Assembly: GCF_003432485.1 (NCBI RefSeq)
Contig: NZ_QVNQ01000006.1
Location: 62,001 to 126,000, forward strand
Reading direction: 5' to 3'
Length of the DNA: 64,000 nucleotides
Source of the DNA: Actinomadura spongiicola
GTDB lineage: Bacteria; Actinomycetota; Actinomycetes; Streptosporangiales; Streptosporangiaceae
The notes beneath the pieces were generated by a model. It was not told the DNA's origin. It saw nothing but the letters and a program-made list of their open reading frames with translations, and ran no database searches. This document shows, piece by piece, positions 54,819 through 63,941 of the stretch (within the stretch, counting starts at the first letter, position 1; each line of letters starts with the position of its first letter). The translations under genes and the position numbers were made by a program.

Positions 54819-54843
54819 ACCTTAAACGCTAGCGTTGAAGGTA
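54818..54843. promoter_or_regulatory. 26-bp near-perfect palindrome at the esterase start
   Basis: TACCTT at one end mirrors AAGGTA at the other, around a central ACGCTAGCGT. One mismatched pair in 13. It touches the esterase ATG and lies 114 bp before arsR. Looks like a MerR- or TetR-type operator. Confidence 0.6.
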
Positions 54844-54957
54844 CGAGGAATACTTTGTCGAGCAAACGCCAGGAAAGCCGGTCAGAACTCTCAAACACGA
54901 GTACATGTCGGTCGGCGTGGTCGCTTTCGGGTGGGCGGTCGGATAACGTATCAGCCT

Positions 54958-55272
54958 ATGGTGATGTCAGTAGAGGCTGATGTGTTGAGGGTGCTGGCGG
55001 ATCCGCTTCGGGCCAGGATCGTGACGTTGCTCGCCGAGGAGGCGTTGTGCACGTGTCACCTGGTCGAGGAGACCGGGGCCAGACAGACCAACGTCTCCAA
55101 CCATCTGCGGGTGCTGCGGCACGCCGGGCTGGTGGAGGCCGAGCCGTCCGGGCGGTTCACCTACTACCGGCTCCGGCCGGACGCGCTGGACGCGGTCGCG
55201 GTGTGGCTCGGTGACCTCGCCGCCACGGCCCGTGCCGTCCAGGGCGAAGGTCGCAGGAGGCCCTGCACATGA
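54958..55272 (+). CDS. arsR: ArsR-family arsenic-responsive repressor, 104 aa
   Basis: Winged helix (LVEETGARQTNVSNHLRVLRHAGLVEAEPSGRFTYYRL, residues ~35-72). CTC (Cys31, Cys33) sits in the recognition-helix region where ArsR proteins bind As(III). ATG 54958 chosen. Overlaps the transporter by four bases. Confidence 0.9.
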   Translation: MVMSVEADVLRVLADPLRARIVTLLAEEALCTCHLVEETGARQTNVSNHLRVLRHAGLVEAEPSGRFTYYRLRPDALDAVAVWLGDLAATARAVQGEGRRRPCT

Positions 55273-56345
55273 CCGCGCGGACCGGAGCCGAGACCGGGCT
55301 GGTCGGAAGGCTGTCCATGCTGGACCGGCTGCTGCCGGCCTGGATCATGGTGGCCATGGCCGCGGGGCTCGGACTCGGCCGCGCCGTGCCGGGGCTGGAC
55401 GACGTTCTGTCCGCGGTCGAGGTCGGGGGAGTCTCGCTGCCGATCGCGGTCGGGCTGCTGGTCATGATGTACCCGGTCCTGGCCAAGGTTCGGTATGACC
55501 GGCTCGACACCGTTACGGGCGACCGGCGGCTGATGGTCTCGTCGCTGTTGCTCAACTGGGTCGTCGGGCCCGCGGTGATGTTCGCGTTGGCGTGGGTCTT
55601 CCTGCCCGACCTGCCGGAGTACCGGACCGGGCTGATCATTGTCGGGCTGGCCCGCTGTATCGCCATGGTCATCATCTGGAACGACCTGGCGTGCGGTGAC
55701 CGGGAGGCCGCAGCCGTCCTCGTCGCGTTGAACTCCGTCTTCCAGGTCGTCGCGTTCGGTGCGCTGGGCTGGTTCTACCTCAAGGTGCTGCCGGGGTGGC
55801 TCGGCCTGGCCACTGACGACCTGCACCTGTCGACCGGCAAGATCGTGGTGAACGTGCTGGTATTCCTCGGGGTGCCGCTGGCAGCCGGGTACTTCACCCG
55901 CCGCGCCGGGGAGGGGGCGCGTGGTCGGGACTGGTACGAGAACCGGTTCCTGCCCCGCGTCGGTCCGGTCGCGTTGTACGGTCTGCTCTTCACCATCGTC
56001 GTACTGTTCGCCCTCCAGGGCGAAACGATTACCGACCGGCCCTATGACGTCGCCCGCATGGCGGTGCCGCTGCTGATGTATTTCGCGGTGATGTGGGGCG
56101 GAGCGTTCATCGTCGGTCGCGCCGTTCGGCTGGCCTACGCACGGACGGCGACGTTGGCGTTCACCGCCGCCGGAAACAATTTCGAACTCGCCATCGCCGT
56201 CGCCATCGGCACTTTCGGTGTCACCTCCGGCCAGGCCTTGGCGGGTGTGGTGGGGCCGCTCGTCGAAGTGCCCGTCCTGGTGGCCCTGGTGTACGTCTCC
56301 CTGTGGGTTCGCCGCCGTACGGAAGCGAGGACGATCGATGCCTGA
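55269..56345 (+). CDS. acr3: Arsenite efflux transporter, ACR3 family
   Basis: Ten-helix permease, 358 aa. The conserved TM4 cysteine lies in GLARCIAMVIIWNDLACGD, and the later conserved segment is FTAAGNNFELAIAVAIGTFG. Exports As(III). Between arsR and arsC with overlaps at both ends. Confidence 0.95.
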   Translation: MTARTGAETGLVGRLSMLDRLLPAWIMVAMAAGLGLGRAVPGLDDVLSAVEVGGVSLPIAVGLLVMMYPVLAKVRYDRLDTVTGDRRLMVSSLLLNWVVGPAVMFALAWVFLPDLPEYRTGLIIVGLARCIAMVIIWNDLACGDREAAAVLVALNSVFQVVAFGALGWFYLKVLPGWLGLATDDLHLSTGKIVVNVLVFLGVPLAAGYFTRRAGEGARGRDWYENRFLPRVGPVALYGLLFTIVVLFALQGETITDRPYDVARMAVPLLMYFAVMWGGAFIVGRAVRLAYARTATLAFTAAGNNFELAIAVAIGTFGVTSGQALAGVVGPLVEVPVLVALVYVSLWVRRRTEARTIDA

Positions 56346-56769
56346 CAAGCCCAGTGTCCTGTTCGTCTGCGTCCACAACGCCGGACGTTCGCAGATGGCC
56401 TCCGCATACCTCACGCACCTCGCCGGGGAGAGCGTCGAGGTGCGTTCCGCGGGGTCGATGCCTGCCGAGCACGTCAATCCGGTGGTGGTCGAAGTAATGG
56501 CGGAAGAGGGGATCGACATCTCCGCCGAGACGCCCAAGGTGCTCACCGTGGACGCCGTCCAGGCGTCGGACGTGGTCATCACCATGGGGTGCGGCGATGT
56601 CTGTCCTGTCTTTCCCGGCAAGCGTTACCTGGACTGGCGGCTCGATGATCCGGCAGGACAGGGGGTGGACGCCGTCCGCCTCGTCCGCGACGAGATCCGT
56701 GCCCGGGTCGAAACCCTCGTCGCGGAACTCGCCGCCGGACGCCACGGCGGCGGACACCGGTACCTTTGA
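56338..56769 (+). CDS. arsC: Arsenate reductase (low-molecular-weight phosphatase type)
   Basis: 143 aa. P-loop CVHNAGRS (Cys11 to Arg17), plus Cys85 and Cys89 in MGCGDVCP as in thiol-relay ArsC. Reduces arsenate for export by ACR3. ATG 56338 overlaps the transporter by eight bases. Confidence 0.94.
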   Translation: MPDKPSVLFVCVHNAGRSQMASAYLTHLAGESVEVRSAGSMPAEHVNPVVVEVMAEEGIDISAETPKVLTVDAVQASDVVITMGCGDVCPVFPGKRYLDWRLDDPAGQGVDAVRLVRDEIRARVETLVAELAAGRHGGGHRYL

Positions 56770-56784
56770 GGCGGCATGTACTGA

Positions 56785-56955
56785 TGCGAGGTGCCCCTTG
56801 CGGGGAGAATCGGGAAGCCGGTGGAATTCCGGCACGGGCCCGCCGCGGTGACCGGGGAGCCGTCGTCCATGCGCGATATCGCGCGGTCACTGACCGTCAG
56901 GTCGGGAAGGCGGACGAATAGGCGTCGATCCGGAAGTCCGAAGACCGGCCTCGCT
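56785..56955 (+). ncRNA. Cobalamin (AdoCbl) riboswitch
   Basis: The conserved core reads GAAGCCGGTGGAATTCCGG then CACGGGCCCGCCGCGGTGA at 56814-56851. Later GTCCGAAGACCGGCC (56936-56950) matches the conserved 3' element. It precedes the B12-ligand gene bluB, as is usual. Ends are approximate. Confidence 0.88.
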
Positions 56956-56960
56956 CCGGC

Positions 56961-56980
56961 GGCCACCGTTCACGGTGGCC
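56961..56980 (+). promoter_or_regulatory. Post-aptamer hairpin before bluB
   Basis: GGCCACCG-TTCA-CGGTGGCC, a perfect 8-bp stem nine bases before the ribosome site GGGAG (56990-56994). No U-run follows, so it probably takes part in translational switching rather than termination. Confidence 0.55.
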
Positions 56981-57000
56981 CGACGCAGCGGGAGCCTGCC

Positions 57001-57615
57001 TTGAACATCTACGACGTCATCCACCGCCGCCGCGACGTGCGCGCCGAGTTCACCGGGGCGCCGATCCCGGGCGACGCGCTCGACCGCGTTCTTGCGGCCG
57101 CGCATGCCGCGCCCAGCGTCGGGTTGTCGCAGCCCTGGGATTTCGTCCTCGTCAACGATCCGGCCGTACGGGGCGCCTTTCACGCGCACGTCCAGACGGA
57201 ACGCGCGACGTTCGCCGCCACCCTTGAGGGGGACGCCGCCGCCCGGTTCGCCGGAATCAAGGTCGAGGGGATTCTGGAGTCGAGTCTCTCGATCGTGGTC
57301 ACCTACGATCCCGAGCGCGGCGGCCCGGCGGTTCTCGGACGCCATGCGATCGCCGACACGGGCCTGTACTCGGTGTGCCTGGCCATTCAGAATCTGTGGC
57401 TGGCGGCGACCGCGGAACGGCTGGGCGTCGGCTGGGTGTCGTTCTACCGGGAGCCGTTTCTGCGTCGCCTGCTCGGCATTCCGGAGACGATCCGTCCGGT
57501 GGCCTGGTTGTGCGTGGGCCCGGTCGCCCGTCATCACGACACTCCGGACCTCGAACGGCACGGCTGGCGCCGTCGCCGCCCTCTGACCGAGGCCCTCCAC
57601 CACGACCACTGGTGA
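57001..57615 (+). CDS. bluB: 5,6-dimethylbenzimidazole synthase BluB, 204 aa
   Basis: Nitroreductase-fold flavin enzyme that destroys FMN to make the lower ligand of B12. IHRRRDVRAEFTGAPIP, APSVGLSQPWDFVLV and RLGVGWVSFYREPFLRRLLGIP are BluB-like. Translation probably starts at TTG 57001 after GGGAG, since upstream in-frame sequence is the riboswitch. Control by cobalamin is expected. Confidence 0.9.
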   Translation: MNIYDVIHRRRDVRAEFTGAPIPGDALDRVLAAAHAAPSVGLSQPWDFVLVNDPAVRGAFHAHVQTERATFAATLEGDAAARFAGIKVEGILESSLSIVVTYDPERGGPAVLGRHAIADTGLYSVCLAIQNLWLAATAERLGVGWVSFYREPFLRRLLGIPETIRPVAWLCVGPVARHHDTPDLERHGWRRRRPLTEALHHDHW

Positions 57616-57713
57616 TCCACCGTCGAATTGTCGTGCCGGCCCGGCGCCGTTTGGTTCGACCAGCGAGGGAATAAGGGAAGATCGAACGCCGAACTCAGCG
57701 AGGGTGATACGGC

Positions 57714-57923
57714 ATGGACGCGATCTTCGTGGTGATACTCGCCTTCATGATCATTGTGATGGCGGTGACGTTGCTGAGACTGCGGAAGAGGGGACCCGGG
57801 CCCGCCGTCTACTGGGTCCCGCGAGGCCTGCGTTCTCGCGTCAACCGCCATTACGCCGAGCAGGGCTGGTCAACGCCCTACGACGAGCGGGGCCACCGGA
57901 AACGGGACCGCGAACTTCCTTGA
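57714..57923 (+). CDS. Small single-helix membrane protein, 69 aa
   Basis: One N-terminal helix (IFVVILAFMIIVMAVTLL, residues 4-21), then a basic cytosolic tail with YWVPRGLRSRVNRHYAEQGW. No known family. ATG 57714 with GAGG upstream. Confidence 0.65.
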   Translation: MDAIFVVILAFMIIVMAVTLLRLRKRGPGPAVYWVPRGLRSRVNRHYAEQGWSTPYDERGHRKRDRELP

Positions 57924-57971
57924 TGCCGAGCGTCGGCGACGGTGACCGTCCACAATGATTGGAGGCTCGCG

Positions 57972-58115
57972 ATGCGCGGTTCGATATCCGCCGAGAACAT
58001 CATCGCAGCCAACGGAATCAACAGTCCGATAGCGGTGGTTCTGACCGCCGTGCTGATCGTGGGAATCCTCGTGATGACCCTCGTGACATTGTCCCGGATG
58101 GCGCGGCGGAAGTGA
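57972..58115 (+). CDS. Small single-helix membrane protein, 47 aa
   Basis: Starts MRGSISAENIIAANGINSP, then one helix (IAVVLTAVLIVGILVMTLVTL) and a basic end MARRK. A very good ribosome site GGAGG lies seven bases before ATG 57972. Follows the 69-aa protein by 48 bp, so the two may act together. Confidence 0.6.
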   Translation: MRGSISAENIIAANGINSPIAVVLTAVLIVGILVMTLVTLSRMARRK

Positions 58116-58195
58116 CCAGGACCGGTGTGATCCCGGCCGCCGCTCCACGATGGGAGAACGGCCGGGATCACTCCGTCAGGGAAAGCCCGGGGATG

Positions 58196-61100
58196 TCACA
58201 TGGTGAACGTCTCCTCCAGGGCACATCCGTACTCGGTGCCCGTGGTCACCCCCGCGCTCGCACCGGCCTCGCCGGTCATCGAGATCTCGGACGCGGCGGT
58301 GAGGCCCGGTGCGCTACAGCTACCACCGACCGTGACCCCTTGCTGGACCTGGCCGGTGTTGGCGGTCGCGGAGCCGCCGACGCCGACGTCCAGGCCGAGG
58401 CCCACCGTGCCGATCGGACGTGTCCCGCCGTCCCCGGTCGCGACCCCGAAACCGACACAGGCGAAGTAGCAGACATCGATCTTGAACTGCTCGTAGTAGT
58501 GCCCCGTGGGATCGAGGTTGTTGATGGGATTGTCACCGGCGTAGGCGTACCGGTTGCCGGTCCTGGGGTCGCCGACGGCGTTGACCGTGTCCTGCTGGGT
58601 GAAGCGGCCGTGACCGTAGTCATAGAAGCGGTCGCCGAGTTTGAGTAGGCCGCTCGCCGGGTCGTGCAGGCCGCCCGTGTAGCGCATAAGGTTGATGGCC
58701 GACTGCCAGCCGTTGTCCGCGGTGGTCTCGCCGTACGGACCGTAGGTGTAGGCGGCCGCCCGCGTGCCGGCCGGGGACACGATCGAGGTGACCGAGCCCA
58801 GGCCGTCGCTTCCGAACGCGTGGGGTTTGCCGTCCCAGAGGTAGCCGAGCGGGGTCCCGCCGCTGTCATGGATCATCCAGACGGTGGTGCTGCCGTTGGT
58901 GTAGGAGACGATTCCGCCGCTCGTGCTCGCGGACCGCCCGTAGACCACCGACAGGCCCTTCGCGGTGGTCATCTCGGCCTGGCCGGGACCGGCGTACGCG
59001 TAGGCGATCGTGCTGGTGCCCCTGGTGAACCGGGTGGTCTGGCGGGCCGCGTTGTAGGTGCCTTCGAGCCCGTTTCCGGCGGTGCGGTTGCCGGCGGCGT
59101 CGTAGGTCTCGCCGCCGGTCGTCACCTGGTTGGCGGAGTTGAAGGTCAGCCGCTGGGTCTCGGTTCCGTCCCTCGTGACGGAGGTGCGGTTGCCGCGTTC
59201 GTCATACCGGTATTCGTAGGTGTGTCCGGCGACGTTGGTGGCCTTGGTCAGGCGGTTGCCCTTGTCGTAGGTGTAGTCGCTGATCGTTCCGGTGAGGTTG
59301 TCCTTGCTCCACTGCCGCAGGCCGGTGTCGTTGGACTTGCCGGTGTCGCACGACGTGGCGGAGCCCCGTTCGGAGTAGCAGTAGGAGACATCGGAGATCT
59401 TCTTGCCGTCGTCGCCGGCCCGCGAGGTGACGACGCGGGTGATCCGGCCGGAGTCGTCAAAGGTGTTGCGGGTGTGCATCGCCCAGGCGGTGGCGGAGGT
59501 CCGGTTGAAGTAGGTGTCGGTGCGGTTGCCGTCGTCGTCGTGGTCGAACTCCCACGTCCCGCCCGCGTAGTCGGTCATGCTGGTCAGCAGGTTCCGGACA
59601 CTGTGCACGTAGTGCAGGGTGCCCGCGTCGTTGAGCTGGTTGACCAGGTTCCCGGTGGCGTCGTACTGCCAGGTGATCTCACCGCCGCCAGAGGTGGAGT
59701 GCCGTCCGCCGAGCAGGTTGCGTTGGGTGTACGTCCATGTGGTCGTGCCGGTCGCGTCGGTCCGGGTACGGACGTTGCCGGCGCGGTCGTACGTGTAGGT
59801 GATCTCCGGGGTGCCGTCGGAGTAGGCGATCGTCAGGACGCGGTCGTTGTCGTCGTAGGTGTAGCTGGTCTTCTTGCCGTTGCCGTCCGTGAGGGTGTCG
59901 AGCCGCCCGTAGCCGTCGTAGGTGAGGCTCTTGCGTCCGAGGCTGTTGCCGGTCGGCGGGGTGACCGACTTCAACTGGTGGTTGTCGTCGTAGGAGTAGG
60001 TGGTGGAGTTGGTGCCGTTGCCGGGGTCGGTGGACTCCTTGACCGTTCCGTCGCCGTTGTAGGCGAGCTTGGCCTCGGCCGCGAGCGCGTTCTTGGCCGA
60101 TGACAGATTGCCCGGACCGTCGTAGGTGTAGGCGCTGGCGTTCCCCTGGGTGTCGGACCCGGCCGAGGGCTGGTACGCGGCGGTCGGGTTCTGGCCCGTG
60201 GGCGAGTTGCCGTACGTGAGCGACGACGTGGCGCCGGTCGGCGACGCGGACCGGGTCGGCGACTCGCCCCCGTTGGCGCCGAAGGTGTTGGAGGTCAGGC
60301 CCTGGTTGGCGTTCTCGTACGAGGCGACGTCGCTGAACGGGGTGTAGGACTTGGAACGGGTCTTGCCCGCCGGGTCGACGGTCTTGGTGACCCGGTCGTT
60401 GGAGTTGAGCGTGTAGGTGGTGTGCGGGACGTCCTCGACGGGCTTGGACTGGTCGGTGTTGGGGTCGGCCACCTGCGTCTCGGTGTCGGACGGGTAGGCC
60501 AGTCTCGTCACCTGCCGGTCGGTGGACCCCACCCGCGTGACCGACAGGACGCGGTGGTCGCCGTCGTAGACCAGTTCGGTGACCGCGCCCTTTCCGTTGG
60601 AAACGGAGTTGAGCCGGCCGGAGCCGTCGTAACCGAACGACATCACCTCACCCGCCGGTTCCTGGATCCGCTGGAGCCGGTTGGCGGCGTCGTAGGTGTA
60701 GACCGCGACGCGGCGACCGCCCCCGGCCTTCTCCTGCGCGTACCTGGTGATGCGATCGCCGTACGAAGCGACGTTGATCTGCCGGCCGGTCGTTTCCCCC
60801 TTGGGTTTGTAGGTGATCGTGGAGATGTTCCCGGAGGTGTAGCCGAAATCGGTGACGTTGCCGTTGCGGTCCTCCAGTTTGGTCGGCAGGCCCGAGGAGT
60901 CGAAGTGATGCTTCCGGCCCGAGCCGTGGTCGGTGTACTTCCATCCGCCGCCTGACTGGGTCACCAGATCGCCCTTGAACTCCTTGGGCGTGGTGTAGCC
61001 CGATCCGGACGGGGTGAACACACCCGACACCCCGTCCGGTCCGGCGAAAGTGACCGAGTCGTCGCTGTTCTTGTATAACCGGACGTCCTGACCCAGGCGG

Positions 61101-61612
61101 GTGCGCCAGCCCGGCGAGACGACACCGGTGGGCACGTCGGCGGCATGCAACAGGCTGTTGTAAACGGCCCCCACGGTCACATTGCCGCCGACCCCGGGAA
61201 GCGACATGTCAGTGGTGCGCACCATCGCGTTGCCGGAGCCGGTGTTCACCTTGAGTTGCAGGTAGTCGGCCAGGTTGAAGGAGAGGAACGTGCCGTTGCG
61301 GACCGGGCCGATGCCCACCGGCACCGACGCGAGGGCAGCGGTCCCGGGGGTCCGGGCGCCGGACGGTGCGCGCGCCGGAATCCTCGTCTTGGAGGCGTCC
61401 GCGACCGTTCCCGGACTCACCAGACGTACTCCGCCGCGTCTGGACGGTCCTAACCTGGGATTGGCCGCGTTCGGAGATCCGATTTCCGAGTACAGGCGCT
61501 GGAATTGGTGGGCCCGCGGGGCGTCGGCGGCGGCGCCGGTGGTGGCGGGCAGGACGAAGCTTGAAACCGTGAGCGCCGAAACGGCCACCCACGTTGCAGG
61601 ACTTCTGAACAC
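58196..61612 (-). CDS. Secreted RHS/YD-repeat protein, 1138 aa
   Basis: Signal peptide at residues 1-30 (WVAVSALTVSSFVLPATTGAAA). The body is a long array of YD repeats (YDANGN-like units such as YTYDDNDR, ITYTYDRAGN). The RHS core end RFYDYGHGRFTQQDTVNAVGDPRTGNRYAY is at residues ~1010-1040, followed by NNLDPTG. The C-terminal ~80 residues after DPTG are Gly/Ala/Thr-rich with four cysteines and show no known toxin motif. GTG 61612 follows AGGGA. No immunity gene is evident downstream. Confidence 0.88.
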   Translation of the reverse strand: MFRSPATWVAVSALTVSSFVLPATTGAAADAPRAHQFQRLYSEIGSPNAANPRLGPSRRGGVRLVSPGTVADASKTRIPARAPSGARTPGTAALASVPVGIGPVRNGTFLSFNLADYLQLKVNTGSGNAMVRTTDMSLPGVGGNVTVGAVYNSLLHAADVPTGVVSPGWRTRLGQDVRLYKNSDDSVTFAGPDGVSGVFTPSGSGYTTPKEFKGDLVTQSGGGWKYTDHGSGRKHHFDSSGLPTKLEDRNGNVTDFGYTSGNISTITYKPKGETTGRQINVASYGDRITRYAQEKAGGGRRVAVYTYDAANRLQRIQEPAGEVMSFGYDGSGRLNSVSNGKGAVTELVYDGDHRVLSVTRVGSTDRQVTRLAYPSDTETQVADPNTDQSKPVEDVPHTTYTLNSNDRVTKTVDPAGKTRSKSYTPFSDVASYENANQGLTSNTFGANGGESPTRSASPTGATSSLTYGNSPTGQNPTAAYQPSAGSDTQGNASAYTYDGPGNLSSAKNALAAEAKLAYNGDGTVKESTDPGNGTNSTTYSYDDNHQLKSVTPPTGNSLGRKSLTYDGYGRLDTLTDGNGKKTSYTYDDNDRVLTIAYSDGTPEITYTYDRAGNVRTRTDATGTTTWTYTQRNLLGGRHSTSGGGEITWQYDATGNLVNQLNDAGTLHYVHSVRNLLTSMTDYAGGTWEFDHDDDGNRTDTYFNRTSATAWAMHTRNTFDDSGRITRVVTSRAGDDGKKISDVSYCYSERGSATSCDTGKSNDTGLRQWSKDNLTGTISDYTYDKGNRLTKATNVAGHTYEYRYDERGNRTSVTRDGTETQRLTFNSANQVTTGGETYDAAGNRTAGNGLEGTYNAARQTTRFTRGTSTIAYAYAGPGQAEMTTAKGLSVVYGRSASTSGGIVSYTNGSTTVWMIHDSGGTPLGYLWDGKPHAFGSDGLGSVTSIVSPAGTRAAAYTYGPYGETTADNGWQSAINLMRYTGGLHDPASGLLKLGDRFYDYGHGRFTQQDTVNAVGDPRTGNRYAYAGDNPINNLDPTGHYYEQFKIDVCYFACVGFGVATGDGGTRPIGTVGLGLDVGVGGSATANTGQVQQGVTVGGSCSAPGLTAASEISMTGEAGASAGVTTGTEYGCALEETFTM

Positions 61613-62235
61613 GTTCCCTTCTTTCTTGCTCGGTGCATACTGCCGTACCGGTTTCACTCCAGGGCATGGCGAAAGACTTCCGCGTGTTTCTGTGTTGCCC
61701 GGGCGAAGCGAGAGGGGCATGGCCGTGCCGAAGACGATGCTCGTCGGGCAGGGCGGAACCCGGCCGGCCGGAAAGGAGGCCCTTTCTGCGGGGGTGGGGC
61801 AGATGTTTGTCGCCGTGATCTTGACGACACGAGTTATGGTGGACTTGAAATCATCAGAAGTAAACCCCCCGCAACAGGTTTAAACGGATGACCGCAGGTG
61901 GTTGTCGCATTTCTTTTTCGCGGAACCGCACCGAGAGCGGCGAGGCGCGACCCGCCTCCCGCGCGGTCAGGAGCGAGCAGAAGGTCCGCCGGGGCGAGGG
62001 CGGTCGGCGCCGGGGGGGCGGGCGATGTATCGCGGGTGTATCGAAAACCGGATACGCCCTGACAACGGCCTTCCGCCTTCAGTGGAGGCATGGACCACAG
62101 CGCATCACCGCCATCAGCGACCCGTTGCCCGCGCGGATCCGTCCCGGCCAGCCTGACGATCTTCTCCGACGGTCGAGGTCGAAGATCGGACGGTCGTCAT
62201 GCCGTCCGGGTGTGGGTGCGCGGTGGCGGTGAGCG
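61613..62235. other. 623-bp divergent gene-free region
   Basis: Lies between the RHS gene and vanY. Includes a less GC-rich stretch at 61,815-61,920 where promoters could sit. Open frames here are short and unsupported. Confidence 0.55.
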
Positions 62236-62814
62236 ATGACGAGGTCCCTGGAGATCAGAGTTCGTGTCCTGGCCGTCGTCACCCGGCTCGTCGCGGTGTT
62301 GCTGGTGCCGGTCGCCTGGTGCCGCGCGCCGGGCCATGCCCGGTTCCTGGCCTGCCAGTGGGCGTTGGGGATGCGTTTTCCCGCCGAGGATCTGCGTGGG
62401 CTGGCACCGGAGGCGTTGGCGGCGTTCACCCGAGCGCGGGCCGAGGCGTTCTGGCGTGACCGGCAACTGATCGGTCTCACCTCGGGGTACCGGGACCCGG
62501 TCGAGCAGTACCAGATCTTCACGAAGGAGGTGCGGCGCACCGGCTCGGTGGCGGCGGCGCGGCGCCGGGTGCTGCCGCCGGAGGAGTCCAGCCATGTGCG
62601 GGGGCTCGCGATCGACGTCCGACCGACCGAGGGCGCGCGGTGGCTCGAACAGCACGGTGGAAGGTACGGGCTCTACCGCGTCTACGACAACGAATGGTGG
62701 CACTTCGAGTACCGAACGGTTCCCCCGGTCCGTTTGCCGCATCCGGGCGCGCGGCGTGCGCGTGCCGCCGACGACGGGTGCCCGCCGATGTACATGCAGG
62801 GGAGGCGGCCGTGA
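62236..62814 (+). CDS. VanY-type D,D-carboxypeptidase, 192 aa
   Basis: LD/DD-carboxypeptidase (peptidase M15B) with zinc site SSHVRGLAIDV (H120, D127), base E153 and H156 in NEWWHFEY. An N-terminal hydrophobic segment (residues ~10-28) anchors it outside the membrane. Removes the terminal D-Ala of stem pentapeptides. GTGA overlap with alr. Confidence 0.9.
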   Translation: MTRSLEIRVRVLAVVTRLVAVLLVPVAWCRAPGHARFLACQWALGMRFPAEDLRGLAPEALAAFTRARAEAFWRDRQLIGLTSGYRDPVEQYQIFTKEVRRTGSVAAARRRVLPPEESSHVRGLAIDVRPTEGARWLEQHGGRYGLYRVYDNEWWHFEYRTVPPVRLPHPGARRARAADDGCPPMYMQGRRP

Positions 62815-63941
62815 ACCGGGGCCCGGTCGCGCTTGAGCGCCGCGCGGAGATCCTCCGGCCGCCGACCTTGCGGACGCTGCCGGTGGCGGTGACCGCGAAC
62901 GTGGCCAAGGTCCGTGCGCGGACGCAGAGCCCCATCATGGCGGTGGTCAAGGCCGACGGCTACGGGCACGGTGCCGTTCCGGTCGCCAAAGCCGCGGTCG
63001 CCGCCGGCGCCGGGTGGCTGGGGACGACGAGCGTCGCGGAGGCGTGCGCGTTGCGCGCCGCGGGGTTGACGGTGCCGATCCTGACCTGGCTGCACCCCGG
63101 CGGCATCGACGTCGAGGCGGCGGTGGCCGCCGGGATCGATGTCGCGGTCGGGTCGGTGGACGAACTCGGCGCGCTCGTCGCCGGAGCCACGTCGCCGGTG
63201 CGGGTCCATCTCCATGTGGACACCGGGATGTCGCGCGGCGGTTGTCCGCGCGGGCGGTGGGACGAACTGGTCGATCTCGCCCGGCGTGGTGGCGAGGCCC
63301 GCAGGGTCCGCGTCGTGGGGGTCATGGGGCACCTCGCGCTGTCGGACCGGGCCGACCCCGCCGCGAACGTCCCGGCGGTCGCCGCCATGCGCCAGGCGCG
63401 GCGGACGGTCCGGGCGGCGGGGCTGGGATCGCCGCCGGCCCATCTCGCGGCCACGTCGGGGACGCTGACCGACCCGGCGACCCACTTCGACATGGTCCGC
63501 GTGGGGGCGGGGCTGGTCGGCATCGACCCCTCCGGAACCGTGGAGATGAACGGCGCGTCCCGTCTGACGGCACCGATCGTCCACACCACGGAGGCCGCTG
63601 CCGGCACGCCGGTCGGTTACGACGGCGCGTACGTCACCGATCGCGCCACCCATCTGAGCGTCCTGCCCGTCGGGTACGCCGACGGGATCCCGCGTGAGTG
63701 CTCGTCCGAGGCGGGTGTCGAGGTCCGCGGGCGGCGTTTCCCGGTCGTCGGACGGATCTCGATGGATCAGATCGTGATCGATACCGGTGCCGTGGCGTTC
63801 CCGGTCGGCACGTCCGCGACCGTGTTCGGGCCGGACGGGGGAGCGACGCCCACCGTCCAGGACTGGGCCCGCTGGGCCGGGACCATTCCGCACACCATCG
63901 TCACCGGCATCGGGCCGCGCGTGCGAAGGAGCATCGGATGA
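62811..63941 (+). CDS. alr: Alanine racemase, 376 aa
   Basis: Fold-type III PLP enzyme. PLP-lysine Lys47 in AVVKADGYGHG, RVHLHVDTGMSRGG, and the catalytic-Tyr region near VGYDGAYV. C-terminal domain PVVGRISMDQIVID. No membrane domain, so it is not VanT-like. GTG 62811. Makes D-Ala for the ligase that follows. Confidence 0.93.
   Translation: MNRGPVALERRAEILRPPTLRTLPVAVTANVAKVRARTQSPIMAVVKADGYGHGAVPVAKAAVAAGAGWLGTTSVAEACALRAAGLTVPILTWLHPGGIDVEAAVAAGIDVAVGSVDELGALVAGATSPVRVHLHVDTGMSRGGCPRGRWDELVDLARRGGEARRVRVVGVMGHLALSDRADPAANVPAVAAMRQARRTVRAAGLGSPPAHLAATSGTLTDPATHFDMVRVGAGLVGIDPSGTVEMNGASRLTAPIVHTTEAAAGTPVGYDGAYVTDRATHLSVLPVGYADGIPRECSSEAGVEVRGRRFPVVGRISMDQIVIDTGAVAFPVGTSATVFGPDGGATPTVQDWARWAGTIPHTIVTGIGPRVRRSIG

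Noticed and set aside
58196..58450. RHS C-terminal tip as a known nuclease or deaminase toxin
   Set aside because: No catalytic motif of the usual toxin families is seen in the last ~80 residues.
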